Below, in pieces: positions 25,358 to 34,660 of a stretch of DNA of 64,000 bases (within the stretch, counting starts at the first letter, position 1; the number at the start of each line of letters is the position of its first letter). The notes beneath the pieces are model-generated. The model saw only the letters and a list, made by a program, of their open reading frames with translations, did no database searches and had not been told where the DNA came from. The translations under genes were made by a program, and so were the position numbers. Source of the DNA: a virus; the IMG/VR virus record IMGVR_UViG_3300045996_000852, positions 64,001 through 128,000 of that record, one strand, 5' to 3'.

Positions 25358-26323
25358 TTAAAATTTGATTTCGGGATAAATTTCTTGCCAGTAACTTTTA
25401 GGTAATAAACCAGCTTCAAGGTCTTTATCAGAAACCAAATCAGCTATTTTAATTACTTTATTTGCAAGGTGTGTAGGTCTACTTCCAAGGTCTGTCTCTT
25501 CTTTCTTGGAGAAATCAAGGAAACAACCATTCTCATTCCTATAGAATGTAGCTACTGCATCAGCTTTACTGGTGAATGTTGTACTCATTAATCCTTCCAA
25601 TGCAATATCTAGTGCTGTTATATCCTCATCATCTTTCTTCATTACTTTCTTCTTCTGACCAACGTGACCATGAAACTGAATAAATGGAGCAGCATTCTGT
25701 TCAATAAAAGCTTTAATTTCACTAAACTTATTTCTAATGTACTTTACTCCACCATAGTCATCTACTTTCTTAATGTCAACCTTAGGATTCCTGACATTTT
25801 GATTGTACTCGTAAAGAGCAGCCTTATTCGAAAGTTCTGTAACGGATGTGATAGTATCAATAGCCAATATAGGAAAAGGCATGTTATTGATAAACACAAC
25901 AAGGTCTTCGTACATTTTCTTTCTTACTTGTGGGTCTCTTTCCTTTTCCATTGCTGTATACATCTTCCAGTATTCAGTCATGTTATTAGCTTTATCAAGC
26001 TCTGTAACAAGATCGAAAAGGGTTTGAGGAATCCAGCCGTACTTCTTGGTTTCCACATACTTATCTGCAACATCTTCATCCAGAAGGTTAGTCACATTGT
26101 CAGCATTGAAATATTTAGTACCTCTTTCAGCATCAGCTATCAAAACTTTGGGTACATTACAAAGTGATAATGTTCCTCCACTCTTAGGATATTTTACTAT
26201 CAAAAGATTGGTAGGTGATTTTAGCAACGGACCTTTCTTAATGAGTTTACCATTTGAATCTAATGGTAGTCGTTTAAACTCTGGTTTCTTGATTGTTGGT
26301 TCAATTTGTTTTACTTCAGCCAT
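25358..26323 (-). CDS. Sak4-like RecA-fold ATPase with degenerate P-loop
   Basis: A 321-residue protein with start M-A-E-V-K-Q; the longer frame to 26374 overlaps the upstream gene and is not used. The layout is L-L-I-V-K-Y-P-K-S-G-G-T-L-S (Walker A position, 40-52), then V-L-I-A-D-A-E-R-G-T-K-Y, and F-P-I-L-A-I-D-T-I-T-S (Walker B). This matches the AAA_24/Sak4 group used in phage single-strand annealing. The expected G-K-T/S is G-G-T here, so hydrolysis may be weak or altered. The C-terminus has the family-like T-F-T-S-K-A-D-A-V-A-T region. Confidence 0.6.
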   Translation of the reverse strand: MAEVKQIEPTIKKPEFKRLPLDSNGKLIKKGPLLKSPTNLLIVKYPKSGGTLSLCNVPKVLIADAERGTKYFNADNVTNLLDEDVADKYVETKKYGWIPQTLFDLVTELDKANNMTEYWKMYTAMEKERDPQVRKKMYEDLVVFINNMPFPILAIDTITSVTELSNKAALYEYNQNVRNPKVDIKKVDDYGGVKYIRNKFSEIKAFIEQNAAPFIQFHGHVGQKKKVMKKDDEDITALDIALEGLMSTTFTSKADAVATFYRNENGCFLDFSKKEETDLGSRPTHLANKVIKIADLVSDKDLEAGLLPKSYWQEIYPEIKF

Positions 26324-26325
26324 AA

Positions 26326-26694
26326 TTATTGATTTATTGGTAAAGGGGAATCCTTTATTGTTTTTGCTTCCCACTTTTGTCTAATCAAATCTTTCTTTTC
26401 CCAAACTCTTTGTAACTCAGTCATTGCACATTCTTCCAAACTTACATCATGAGCAGAACATAAACCTGATAAAGTTACCATAGTTCCTCCAACTTCTTGC
26501 TTTAATTCTCCTACAGGACGATTAAACACATAATCAACCAGTTGTAGAGCTTGTTCCTTTGTACATCCTGCCGCTTGGACTAATTCTAAGGCTTCTTCAA
26601 GGAATCTATAATTCCTTTCTAACTTACTGATGGCTACTGATTCACCGAAACAGTGAGTGAGCCATTCTTTTACTTTTTGTTGATAGTGATTCAT
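26326..26694 (-). CDS. MazG-like NTP pyrophosphohydrolase-related protein
   Basis: A 122-residue helical protein. The sequence R-F-L-E-E-A-L-E-L-V-Q-A-A-G, R-P-V-G-E-L-K-Q-E-V-G-G-T-M-V-T-L-S-G-L-C and the ending D-S-P-L-P resembles the phage-common MazG-like family. In classic MazG proteins the second metal motif is E-x2-D, here E-V-G-G, so catalytic activity is uncertain. Family members hydrolyse nucleoside triphosphates or clean up altered dNTPs. Confidence 0.65.
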   Translation of the reverse strand: MNHYQQKVKEWLTHCFGESVAISKLERNYRFLEEALELVQAAGCTKEQALQLVDYVFNRPVGELKQEVGGTMVTLSGLCSAHDVSLEECAMTELQRVWEKKDLIRQKWEAKTIKDSPLPINQ

Positions 26695-26707
26695 ATAAAG
26701 TGGGTTA

Positions 26708-26715
26708 CAAATATA
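26708..26715 (-). promoter_or_regulatory. possible -7 promoter element
   Basis: TATATTTG on the minus strand about 13 nt before the ATG of the MazG-like gene (26694) fits the TAnnTTTG consensus. No TTTG is found at the -33 position, so support is weak. Confidence 0.35.
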
Positions 26716-26730
26716 CAAACTATTTTAAAA

Positions 26731-27507
26731 TTATTTAATAGAATAAACTACTTCTTTATCTGCCGAGCCTCCTTCGTGCTGAATTAACACTTTCTTATCA
26801 TCCCAATCACCCAAGTCCCTATATTTAACTAAGTTCTCTGGAACTGTAATATAAAGAGCTTCGGTATCAGGATGTTTTATGTCAAGTGCATTTTCTACGA
26901 AGTCAGAATGACATGGACGAGCAAATAACAACATAGCTTTACCTCCAAGAGCTTTAAGAATATCACCGCATTCTTCCACTCTTCTAGGCATTACATTTAT
27001 AATCCCAAGACCATATTTAAGATTCTCTACGTTGAAATTAATAAGGTCTTCAGCTTGAAGAAAGGGTTCAATACCTACTACTTTGGCTCCTGCTTTCCTG
27101 AGTTGTTGTAATAACCAACCTGTACCAGACCCAACATCAATAATAACTCTTCCATTTGCATATTCTACTAACCATTTTATCATATTGTCATAAGGTCTGA
27201 AGAATAACATATTCATTACATTTCCTCTCCTATGACTTTCTGCTCTGAATTCTCCATGATTTGTATAAGCTTCGAGAACATTTAGTTGACCTTCGGAAGG
27301 TGGATACATTACATCCCCCAAAGTTAGTTTACGATCATCGGGATGAGATTTTAGATACATTTCTCCACAACACATTCCTACTTCTTTAAATGAGTACATA
27401 TAGACCCTTGTTAATTTATTGAAGGTTGAACTTTCAACTGTATATGGTCCCTGTATCTCACTTCCATTTCCAAAGTCTAAATATACTGTTTCCTCATTTC
27501 CATACAT
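26731..27507 (-). CDS. SAM-dependent methyltransferase-like protein
   Basis: The product has 258 residues from the start M-Y-G-N-E-E-T. A longer frame to 27585 is possible but its extra part reads out of frame through the upstream gene. The core Rossmann signature is V-I-I-D-V-G-S-G-T-G-W-L-L, followed by A-K-V-V-G-I-E-P, matching motif I and the acidic end of strand 2 in class I methyltransferases. The substrate is unknown. F-A-R-P-C-H-S-D-F is not the DPPY/NPPY catalytic motif of DNA N6-methyltransferases, so RNA, protein or small molecules are possible. Confidence 0.65.
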   Translation of the reverse strand: MYGNEETVYLDFGNGSEIQGPYTVESSTFNKLTRVYMYSFKEVGMCCGEMYLKSHPDDRKLTLGDVMYPPSEGQLNVLEAYTNHGEFRAESHRRGNVMNMLFFRPYDNMIKWLVEYANGRVIIDVGSGTGWLLQQLRKAGAKVVGIEPFLQAEDLINFNVENLKYGLGIINVMPRRVEECGDILKALGGKAMLLFARPCHSDFVENALDIKHPDTEALYITVPENLVKYRDLGDWDDKKVLIQHEGGSADKEVVYSIK

Positions 27508-27517
27508 AGGTGTTCTT

Positions 27518-28114
27518 TTAGTACCCTCTCTTGGCTTTTCTGTCAAGTTCTTCTTGTTCGTCTTCGATTTGGTTTTTGAGGTCATAATATCTGTTTTCAA
27601 TGTAGAATAAATCATGTTCATCAGAGTATTTAAGTTCAAAAGGAATCATTTTAGCTCTACCATGTAGATTCTGCTCATCCTCTGAAATAAATAAGGATTG
27701 AAGTTTATTCAATCCATCCATAATATCCTGTTTACCATCAGGGTCTTCTCTAAAGTCATAGATTTTGAAACCTTTCTTTAATACCTGTTTGATTTTGTCA
27801 AACAAAGCTTTTTCTTCTCCCCATCCACGCTTCCATTCATTAAGTCTGTATAATAATGTATGAACATAGATTGTCTTTAAAGGGAATTCAGGTTTCAGGA
27901 AAGCATCCAGATAATCTTCTACTTGATCTTTGTACATAAAAGTAGTAGCTACAATAATAGCATCACTTTTTAATACAGTTTCAACTATTTCCTCTTGTCT
28001 GTGTTGAGCAAAGGTAAATTCCTTTACTTCTGTGAATAATTCAGGATTATCCTTGACAAATGCTTTTACAGCATTATCCACATCGTATTCATTCTCAATG
28101 ACTACTGCTTTCAT
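27518..28114 (-). CDS. hypothetical protein, Rossmann-like N-terminus
   Basis: A 198-residue product. It has alternating strands and helices (K-A-V-V-I-E-N-E-Y-D, S-D-A-I-I-V-A-T-T-F-M-Y, L-K-T-I-Y-V-H-T-L-L). The C-terminus is a charged helix ending E-E-L-D-R-K-A-K-R. No catalytic motif is recognised. It resembles the 42 kb gene at 41827 in general layout, but I cannot claim homology. Confidence 0.5.
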   Translation of the reverse strand: MKAVVIENEYDVDNAVKAFVKDNPELFTEVKEFTFAQHRQEEIVETVLKSDAIIVATTFMYKDQVEDYLDAFLKPEFPLKTIYVHTLLYRLNEWKRGWGEEKALFDKIKQVLKKGFKIYDFREDPDGKQDIMDGLNKLQSLFISEDEQNLHGRAKMIPFELKYSDEHDLFYIENRYYDLKNQIEDEQEELDRKAKRGY

Positions 28115-28503
28115 AAAATGTTGTCATTTGAAGCCCAACTAACATTATAAATCTGATCTGTTGGAGCTTTGGTTATTACAATTTTGTTTTCCTTTAATAG
28201 TTCAAGATAGAAATTAGATTTCTCTATCAATTCTCTATCCCTATAACCTAATAGATGCTGAGGTTCTAATGATAAACGTGTCTGAGCACAATCCTTGATA
28301 AATTCGAACATTCTTTTCAAAATATCCAAACCGTGAATTTCATCATTAGCCAAGAACATTATATTTATCTCGACATATTTCTCATGAAGATGATTATCAT
28401 AAGAACTAAAATGCCATAATTCTTTACCACCTTCATAAATAAAACTCCTCCTGTCATCCCCACTACCTCCGGTAGCATAGAATGTTACGGGATTGTTCAT
28501 CAT
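28111..28503 (-). CDS. small protein, unknown
   Basis: A 130-residue product with a glycine-rich N-terminus (Y-A-T-G-G-S-G-D-D-R-R) and a helix containing L-L-G-Y-R-D-R-E-L-I-E-K. It overlaps both neighbours by ATGA. Function unknown. Confidence 0.55.
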   Translation of the reverse strand: MMNNPVTFYATGGSGDDRRSFIYEGGKELWHFSSYDNHLHEKYVEINIMFLANDEIHGLDILKRMFEFIKDCAQTRLSLEPQHLLGYRDRELIEKSNFYLELLKENKIVITKAPTDQIYNVSWASNDNIL

Positions 28504-28736
28504 AAATTATTCTCATTTAAAAAGTCACAAATTGCCTTCATTCTTTTATTGTTCTCTTTTACCCAAGCATTTTGTTGTTTCTCTGTCATCTTCGCTAACT
28601 CTTCATCAGTAGGTAGGAATGTTTCAATTACACCTACAGTATACCCCTTAGTATCTGTAGTTCTAGCAATCTGAGTAACTACACCTGATATTTTCACAGG
28701 AGTATACTTAGAAGGGGAGTTTGTTTTCTTGGTCAT
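28500..28736 (-). CDS. small protein, unknown
   Basis: A 78-residue product with start M-T-K-K-T-N-S-P-S-K. The longer frame overlaps the helicase C-terminus. It has a beta N-terminus (V-K-I-S-G-V-V-T-Q-I-A-R-T-T) and a helical C-terminus with M-T-E-K-Q-Q-N-A-W. Function unknown. Confidence 0.5.
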   Translation of the reverse strand: MTKKTNSPSKYTPVKISGVVTQIARTTDTKGYTVGVIETFLPTDEELAKMTEKQQNAWVKENNKRMKAICDFLNENNL

Positions 28737-30264
28737 CTTCTTTCCTTCTTTTAATGAATGGATGTTCTTTCTTTTTACCTTTAATACCACCTCCCATATC
28801 AGAATAGATATTTCTAATATCCGGGTTAGCTGATATTGTTTTAAGCTTCGGTGGTCCTGATGGTTCGAGTGATTTAGCCTGAGGAAGTAGCTTATTATCG
28901 AAATATTTCTGAAGTTCCCTCCTTATGTGTATATCTTCAGGTGAGAATTTAAAATCTGTCAATAACCACTTCTTATACCAATCAGGAACTTCCTTGCTTA
29001 CAGCATTCTTACCACTGAATTTACCAAAATGAAGTATTGGCTCTTTATATCTAGGTGGTACTACATCAGGGTCAAAGTATAATCCTATTTTATGAATAGG
29101 AATCCCTGTTAATAACTTACCTCCTGAACCATAAAGCTTCCACTCTCCTTCTTGATATTTAAAGTAGAGTTCCTCAATCTTACCAAATTTACCAACATTT
29201 CCTACAAAGTCTATAATTAGGCAGTCTTCTTTTGTAGGGAAAGGTCTTGTACCTCTACCAGCAGCTTGATAAAACCAAGCAAGTGAGGCTGTAGGACGAG
29301 CCATTATAATACAGTCTATCTCTGGATAGTCAAATCCAACAGATAGAATGTTTACATTGAATACTGCTTTGATTTCTTTAGCCCGGAACTTTCGAATTAC
29401 TTCTTCTCTTTCTTTCTTTGGCATATCTGAATATACAGCAGCAGAATTAGGAACTTTAGAACTCAAGTCAATAGCTTCACTAATGGAAGGTACAAATACA
29501 AGAATACTCTTTCTTGAGTCTTCAAGGTCTGCAATTCTGTTCACCACTTTACTCCCTATTTCCTGATTTTCATAAGCTGCTATTACTGATTCATCTGTAT
29601 ACTCAGCTTTGGTACTATTGTACTGTAAATCCTTCGTACTGAAATCATGTTCCTCATACTTCAATTTAGCCCAATAATTCCTATCAAGCATTTCTTTAAT
29701 CTGAGTAACATGAAGAATCTTCTTGTAGAATTGACCATGTTTGTTCCTTGTGGTCAACATTACTAGTTGAGAATACGTACCGCCATCTTCCATATCAGTA
29801 TAATTCTGAAGTTTGAAAGGTGTGGCAGTAAGTCCAAGTACGGATTTTATCCCCATAGTCTTCATGAAATTCCCAAGCATAGAAGTACTACTCCTTGGAT
29901 ATAAGTGTAACTCATCAATAATGAGGTACTTATAGCCTTTTTCTTTAAAGGTTCTTCCCATATCTTTGATAGAACCTATAGTAGCATATGTTATATGACC
30001 AAATTCCTTTGTATTAAAGGATGCAGAATATATACTAGCTTCCACTCCAAGAGCAGTAACTTTACTATAATTCTGTTCCAATAATTCCTTTGATGGTTGA
30101 AGTACCAACACACCTTGTTTCAGGGTTTTAGCTATATATGCTACTAACAGGGATTTACCAAAAGCAGTAGGGGCTACTATTATCGAGGGTTCCTTTGAAC
30201 CACTCAGAAAATAGGTAACCCCTACATCTACAGGTTTAACCTGATAATCTCTTAAGTCAAACAT
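28708..30264 (-). CDS. SF2 DNA/RNA helicase
   Basis: A 518-residue superfamily 2 helicase. The motifs are in order: Q-like R-D-Y-Q near residue 5, A-P-T-A-F-G-K-S (motif I, 31-38), V-L-Q-P-S-K-E-L (Ia), D117-E-L-H (motif II), G-L-T-A-T-P (motif III, near 145) and Q-A-A-G-R-G-T-R-P (motif VI). That set is found in UvsW/RecQ/XPB-type phage and bacterial helicases, which remodel forks or recombination intermediates. No extra nuclease domain is visible. Confidence 0.85.
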   Translation of the reverse strand: MFDLRDYQVKPVDVGVTYFLSGSKEPSIIVAPTAFGKSLLVAYIAKTLKQGVLVLQPSKELLEQNYSKVTALGVEASIYSASFNTKEFGHITYATIGSIKDMGRTFKEKGYKYLIIDELHLYPRSSTSMLGNFMKTMGIKSVLGLTATPFKLQNYTDMEDGGTYSQLVMLTTRNKHGQFYKKILHVTQIKEMLDRNYWAKLKYEEHDFSTKDLQYNSTKAEYTDESVIAAYENQEIGSKVVNRIADLEDSRKSILVFVPSISEAIDLSSKVPNSAAVYSDMPKKEREEVIRKFRAKEIKAVFNVNILSVGFDYPEIDCIIMARPTASLAWFYQAAGRGTRPFPTKEDCLIIDFVGNVGKFGKIEELYFKYQEGEWKLYGSGGKLLTGIPIHKIGLYFDPDVVPPRYKEPILHFGKFSGKNAVSKEVPDWYKKWLLTDFKFSPEDIHIRRELQKYFDNKLLPQAKSLEPSGPPKLKTISANPDIRNIYSDMGGGIKGKKKEHPFIKRRKEDDQENKLPF

Positions 30265-30503
30265 TGTCCAAATTTAGTGTCATAATGTTGAAAAAGCTTC
30301 ATCACACACGAACCGTATGTGACTTTTTTGTAATCACTCTGCTTTGTATAGACATTGGGTTCCTGTGAACACATTCTTGAAAAATAGTTAGAAAAGGACA
30401 TATAATCCCTTATAACTCCACCCATTTCTAGGTAAAATTCAAAGAATACAGCTACAGGAATTTCTTCCATCTGTCTTACAATACACCAGTTATCTCTTGT
30501 CAT
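30252..30503 (-). CDS. small protein, unknown
   Basis: An 83-residue product, aromatic and cysteine containing (D-N-W-C-I-V-R-Q-M-E; M-C-S-Q-E-P-N-V). It overlaps the SF2 helicase by 13 nt and touches the DnaB-like gene by one base. Possibly a helicase loader by location only. Confidence 0.5.
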   Translation of the reverse strand: MTRDNWCIVRQMEEIPVAVFFEFYLEMGGVIRDYMSFSNYFSRMCSQEPNVYTKQSDYKKVTYGSCVMKLFQHYDTKFGQCLT

Positions 30504-31678
30504 TAGTTGTCATCTAAAAAGTAAGCACCATTACGAATACCTTCATAGTCTTTATCAGTCATACCTGTACCAACACTGTTCTTAGGTGGTTTAGGCATAG
30601 CTTTAATCGAACCAGTAAAGGGATAGAAAGCAACACCAATAGCAATACCTTCAGCATCAAAGCTGTTCTTTAGGATATGTAAACTACGGTAGAACTTAAC
30701 TCCTTCATCATTCTTTAGCTGTCCCAAATCATAACCAATAAGGTCTGTGGTAGCACCTTCCTGTAAGTATCTATAAGGGTCAAAGATTGCTACAACCACA
30801 TCAGCATCCCTTGCTAAGTCAGAAGTGTCAGCAATATCCGATAATTTAGGTTTTACATCGTTCAATTTCAACCTATCTGTACCGGAAACTGACCTGTTAA
30901 GCTGTTGGATATTGATTGGAGAAAATCCAAACAAGTCCCTAGCTTTTCTCATAGTTTCTGAATATTTGTCTAGTTTCTGCTTTTTCATCCCTGTAGTTGC
31001 ATCCTTCTCAGCATCAATAATACCCACATAGTCAGTCACTATCATAACTATGTGATTATCATGGTGGGGAGTGTAAGTCTGCTTTCTTAAAGGATTTCCA
31101 TCAGTCTTATCCAAAGCTGTCAGAGTACCATGCTTATCAGCAAAAGCCCTGATGAACTTGTCTATACCTGTTGCATTGTGAGTACCTTCAATACATGTGA
31201 ATACATCATCCTGCTCCCACATATCGAAAATAGCTGCATAATCCTCAACAAGTTTTAACTCCTTCTCAGTTAACATATCTATTTCCTTGGTCAATTTACC
31301 TGTAGTAGGGTCTTTCTTTCTCTTTCTGCCAAGAATTTTCTTAACAGGGATAAGAGTACCTGTTTTCAGATAAATCATCCTACTTACCCATTTGGCTGAG
31401 TACATATACAACTTCCTTTCCATACCAAAGTACAGAATGGAGAGTTTCAAGTCATCTGTCTTTTCATATACGTTCTCATAATACCAATCTAATACATTCA
31501 AGATTAAGTCCTGAGCTATGGTAGATTTACCCGAACCAGTATCACCTACAAGAAGATAGTTAGTATTTTTAGCTATCTCAATGTAGTTATCTAGTTTAGC
31601 TACAGGAAAAGGGATAGAACCATTCTTTCCCTTTAGTCCATTACGGACTTCCTTCATTAAGTTTTCTCTTATACTCAT
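30503..31678 (-). CDS. DnaB-like replicative helicase
   Basis: A 391-residue protein. The Walker A G-D-T-G-S-G-K-S-T (45-53) is followed by L-Y-F-G-M-E-R, then V-M-I-V-T-D-Y-V-G-I-I (Walker B) and I-N-I-Q-Q-L-N-R-S (the Gln/Arg-containing H4 motif). These are the RecA-core motifs of DnaB. The usual N-terminal domain is short or missing. It would unwind DNA ahead of the primase and polymerase in this block. The next gene starts by ATGA overlap. Confidence 0.8.
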   Translation of the reverse strand: MSIRENLMKEVRNGLKGKNGSIPFPVAKLDNYIEIAKNTNYLLVGDTGSGKSTIAQDLILNVLDWYYENVYEKTDDLKLSILYFGMERKLYMYSAKWVSRMIYLKTGTLIPVKKILGRKRKKDPTTGKLTKEIDMLTEKELKLVEDYAAIFDMWEQDDVFTCIEGTHNATGIDKFIRAFADKHGTLTALDKTDGNPLRKQTYTPHHDNHIVMIVTDYVGIIDAEKDATTGMKKQKLDKYSETMRKARDLFGFSPINIQQLNRSVSGTDRLKLNDVKPKLSDIADTSDLARDADVVVAIFDPYRYLQEGATTDLIGYDLGQLKNDEGVKFYRSLHILKNSFDAEGIAIGVAFYPFTGSIKAMPKPPKNSVGTGMTDKDYEGIRNGAYFLDDN

Positions 31679-32289
31679 ATATACGTATCTCCTACATTTT
31701 TACCCTCTGTAGATAATTCTTCTATATTATCTAAATCAGTAACAAGCTGAGATTTGCCATCTTTGAAAATGTAATAGTAAATCACTGGAAACCAATTCCT
31801 TGCTCTATTACAATCTTCTACATGTTTGAGTAAAGCAGATTCGATTGAGTCTATATGTCTTGAATCAAGTTTGTATAGCTTAATAACTTTCTGCAAGTTC
31901 TTCCCTAGGTCTGTTGAGTTACATAGGAAAGAGTAAGATTTACCCTGAATTTTATCACGGACTTGGATTTTACCAGTAAGGTCCATTATTTTGTTCTGAA
32001 TCTTACCGTGTAATGCTAATACCCAATCATTATAGTTGAAGTTTCCTTCAACCACTGTTGTTGTGGTAGTTGTACTACTCAGGTAAACTTCGTCCTGTAC
32101 CAAATCTATTGCCTGTTCTGTGAGAATTCCTTCTAAGAGGTATCCTTTCATTGTCAAATAGTTGAAAAATCCCTTAATCCTTTTCAGGTTAGGTAATTTA
32201 TCTCCTCTATATATACAAGAAAGGACATGATAATGGTCTAAAGACAAGCCATTTGTAAGAAGCTTCTCATACTTTTCCGTACTTATCAT
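31675..32289 (-). CDS. conserved phage protein, unknown
   Basis: A 204-residue product. The N-terminus (L-T-N-G-L-S-L-D-H-Y-H-V-L-S-C-I) could be helix-turn-helix-like. The middle carries a Thr run S-S-T-T-T-T-T-T-V. It sits between the DNA polymerase side and DnaB, a place often held by helicase loaders or replication accessory proteins. I do not recognise it. Confidence 0.5.
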   Translation of the reverse strand: MISTEKYEKLLTNGLSLDHYHVLSCIYRGDKLPNLKRIKGFFNYLTMKGYLLEGILTEQAIDLVQDEVYLSSTTTTTTVVEGNFNYNDWVLALHGKIQNKIMDLTGKIQVRDKIQGKSYSFLCNSTDLGKNLQKVIKLYKLDSRHIDSIESALLKHVEDCNRARNWFPVIYYYIFKDGKSQLVTDLDNIEELSTEGKNVGDTYI

Positions 32290-32296
32290 AGTTAAT

Positions 32297-32494
32297 TTAT
32301 TTTCTTATATCCAAAGGTACAAAGTTTCCGTTAATTTCAAAACCTTCAAGAACAATTCTTGTAAGTCTTGTAACTGACTTTCTCAAAGCAATTGCTGTTT
32401 CCTGTCCAGAACCAGACATGATAAATCTTTCTCTTTTCTGAGTCCTGATTTCTGTACAAACAAATACACTGTTAATAGTGTTGATTGGTGTCAT
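32297..32494 (-). CDS. small protein, unknown
   Basis: A 65-residue product with a beta N-terminus (V-F-V-C-T-E-I-R-T) and a basic helix (R-K-S-V-T-R-L-T-R-I-V-L). It may start at the later M-S-G-S-G. It occupies the 200 nt between polymerase B and the 204-residue gene. Confidence 0.5.
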   Translation of the reverse strand: MTPINTINSVFVCTEIRTQKRERFIMSGSGQETAIALRKSVTRLTRIVLEGFEINGNFVPLDIRK

Positions 32495-32515
32495 TTTCTT
32501 TCAATTTGGGGGTGA

Positions 32516-34660
32516 TTAAAATAAAGTTGGTTGTTCTACTTTTGTTTTCTTCGTGAGGAGTTCTTTTCTGAAAGCTTTCAACTTTCCGGTCTTTTCGATG
32601 TCATCTATTATTCGTAAAGTTTCACAAATATAGTAATTATAATTAACATCGTAATCATTAAAGTTTTCACAAACAAATGGGTCATTAAAATATGTTACCA
32701 AAGGTTGCCCTAGTTCAGGAGAATGTTTGGGAATAGCAAAACAATGATTATTCATTGGGTTACCTTCATTATTCAATCCTCTCTTCATTAGAATCTTTCC
32801 CTTGTTAGATATATAAATTACCACAAGTTTCTTATGCTTATTAACCTGAACCTTTCCAGCTTCATCAGTCCATTCCTCTTCATAGTGCATCTTTCCGGCA
32901 GCTTTTAAACCAATAGTAAAGTCATTAATATCCTTATGGTTCCTTATGAACTCAATCGGGTCTTTACCATCAATAAAATAAGCTTCCAATGCAAGAGGTG
33001 TGATTCTTTCTGATTTGTTTTTATTTAATTCACAACCCGGACTTCCAAAAGTTGTTACGAACTTACCCTTCTTCTTAACCTTGATATTACCTTTCTCATC
33101 AATATACTGACCTATGTAGTGATTGATGTTCATTTGATACATCTTTAAATAATCTACATACTCCAATTTACCGAGGATATGGTTACCAACTGTATCTTCC
33201 CACCATTTACAAATTTCTTTGTATTTTTCTACCTTGTCAGCAGGGAATAATGTAGTGAAACCATCAGTATTTCCTGAAAGTACTTGGAAACCTTCTTGTT
33301 CCATAGCTTCAATAGCCATAAGAATTTCAATCTGGTTACCCATACATACTTTCAACAAACCATCAGGGAACTCTAACCATGACCCTTTTTGACCTAACTT
33401 TCCATAGTATCCACCATTGAGACATAGTTTCAATAGACCTTGGATAGATTCAAATTTCCTAGCTTCAAGAGTAAGATTTTTAGACTTAAATTCCTTAGCT
33501 TGGTTTTTATAAGTAATTCTTAATTCAATCTTTCCCTTATACTGTTCTAGTACAAGTTTCTTCAAGTGAGGAGCATAAATCTCCAACTTAACAATTGAAT
33601 TCGGATACTGAGAACCTACGTCTGCATCCCTGTAGATATATCCCGGTGGCGTAATAATAGCTCTGTTCTTCTCTGTAGAGTGTATTCCCCCTTTTGCAAT
33701 AGTGTACTTAGTTTTGCCTATTACAATAGGAAATTCCTGTTTTTCAGCAAGAACGAACTGTTCTCCCAAATCTTTTATGAACTCCTTGAGAGCAGGAGTT
33801 TTGAATTTCATAGTCTTAGGAAAGAATTGTTTGAACTTCTTTCCATAAGGATACACGACTTTAGTAGGGAATGTATGTTTCTCTTCCGTAATCCCCATTG
33901 CTTTCATGTAATCCAGTCTATTCCACTCTTCACCAATTTTTACATCAGACCAGTTAAGACATTTTAATCCAGTTTCACTGTTAACGTCAAAACGATCTTG
34001 TAGTTTATTCATCCCTTTATAATCCGATAAGTGAGGAACTGGTATTCCACCATTTACTTCCATAACTCTGTCAGGTTGACCTAAGGTAATGTGTAACATT
34101 CCCAAAGTAGCCATAACGTCATGTCTACGATATGAAATTACCTCGTCCATTTCTTCATCAGTAAGATTTCTCTTATGAAATGGTACAGAACATTCCTCTA
34201 CCTTCATGTTCATCATGAACTCACACCACTTCAAAGATGTATACTTAGCCTCATTATCAAAGTGGTTGATTCTGAATAGATCAATAGGAAATATAGGAAA
34301 TTCATACTCTTTATATCGAGCAGGAATACCATATTTTCTATTGTCAAAGTGCCTCTGGACAAACTGATATACAAGGGCAGCAATTTCTTCTCCCTTTAGG
34401 TCATACCAGCTATCATGATGTTTGAGTATATAGTGAAGTACATTCTGGTCAAATTCAATATTATTATATCCTACCAGATACATGTACTTATTGGAAGTAT
34501 AGAAGCGTACAAATTTATCTGTATCATTCTTCCTTCTACTAATCTCAAATTCTATCCATTCTTTCTTGTCCGGGTCATAGAAACCAATATCTACCATTTC
34601 TGGTAGAGTCTCAATATCATTAATGACCAAAGGGACATCAATTCCGTGTGCTAGTTGCAT
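32516..34660 (-). CDS. DNA polymerase, family B
   Basis: A 714-residue protein with both catalytic parts. The exonuclease part has N-D15-I-E17-T (Exo I), G-Y-N-N-I-E-F-D71 (Exo II) and Y177-x3-D181 (Exo III). The polymerase part has D-A-D-V-G-S-Q-Y-P-N (motif A), C-L-N-G-G-Y-Y-G-K (motif B) and G-N-T-D-G-F (motif C). Spacing is compact, close to the shorter phage B-family enzymes. It replicates the phage genome together with the primase and helicase genes downstream. Confidence 0.9.
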   Translation of the reverse strand: MQLAHGIDVPLVINDIETLPEMVDIGFYDPDKKEWIEFEISRRKNDTDKFVRFYTSNKYMYLVGYNNIEFDQNVLHYILKHHDSWYDLKGEEIAALVYQFVQRHFDNRKYGIPARYKEYEFPIFPIDLFRINHFDNEAKYTSLKWCEFMMNMKVEECSVPFHKRNLTDEEMDEVISYRRHDVMATLGMLHITLGQPDRVMEVNGGIPVPHLSDYKGMNKLQDRFDVNSETGLKCLNWSDVKIGEEWNRLDYMKAMGITEEKHTFPTKVVYPYGKKFKQFFPKTMKFKTPALKEFIKDLGEQFVLAEKQEFPIVIGKTKYTIAKGGIHSTEKNRAIITPPGYIYRDADVGSQYPNSIVKLEIYAPHLKKLVLEQYKGKIELRITYKNQAKEFKSKNLTLEARKFESIQGLLKLCLNGGYYGKLGQKGSWLEFPDGLLKVCMGNQIEILMAIEAMEQEGFQVLSGNTDGFTTLFPADKVEKYKEICKWWEDTVGNHILGKLEYVDYLKMYQMNINHYIGQYIDEKGNIKVKKKGKFVTTFGSPGCELNKNKSERITPLALEAYFIDGKDPIEFIRNHKDINDFTIGLKAAGKMHYEEEWTDEAGKVQVNKHKKLVVIYISNKGKILMKRGLNNEGNPMNNHCFAIPKHSPELGQPLVTYFNDPFVCENFNDYDVNYNYYICETLRIIDDIEKTGKLKAFRKELLTKKTKVEQPTLF

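Noticed and set aside
32625-32640. TATATTTG sequence inside polymerase B
   Set aside because: It lies within coding sequence for Y-Y-I-C-E, so the match is likely chance.
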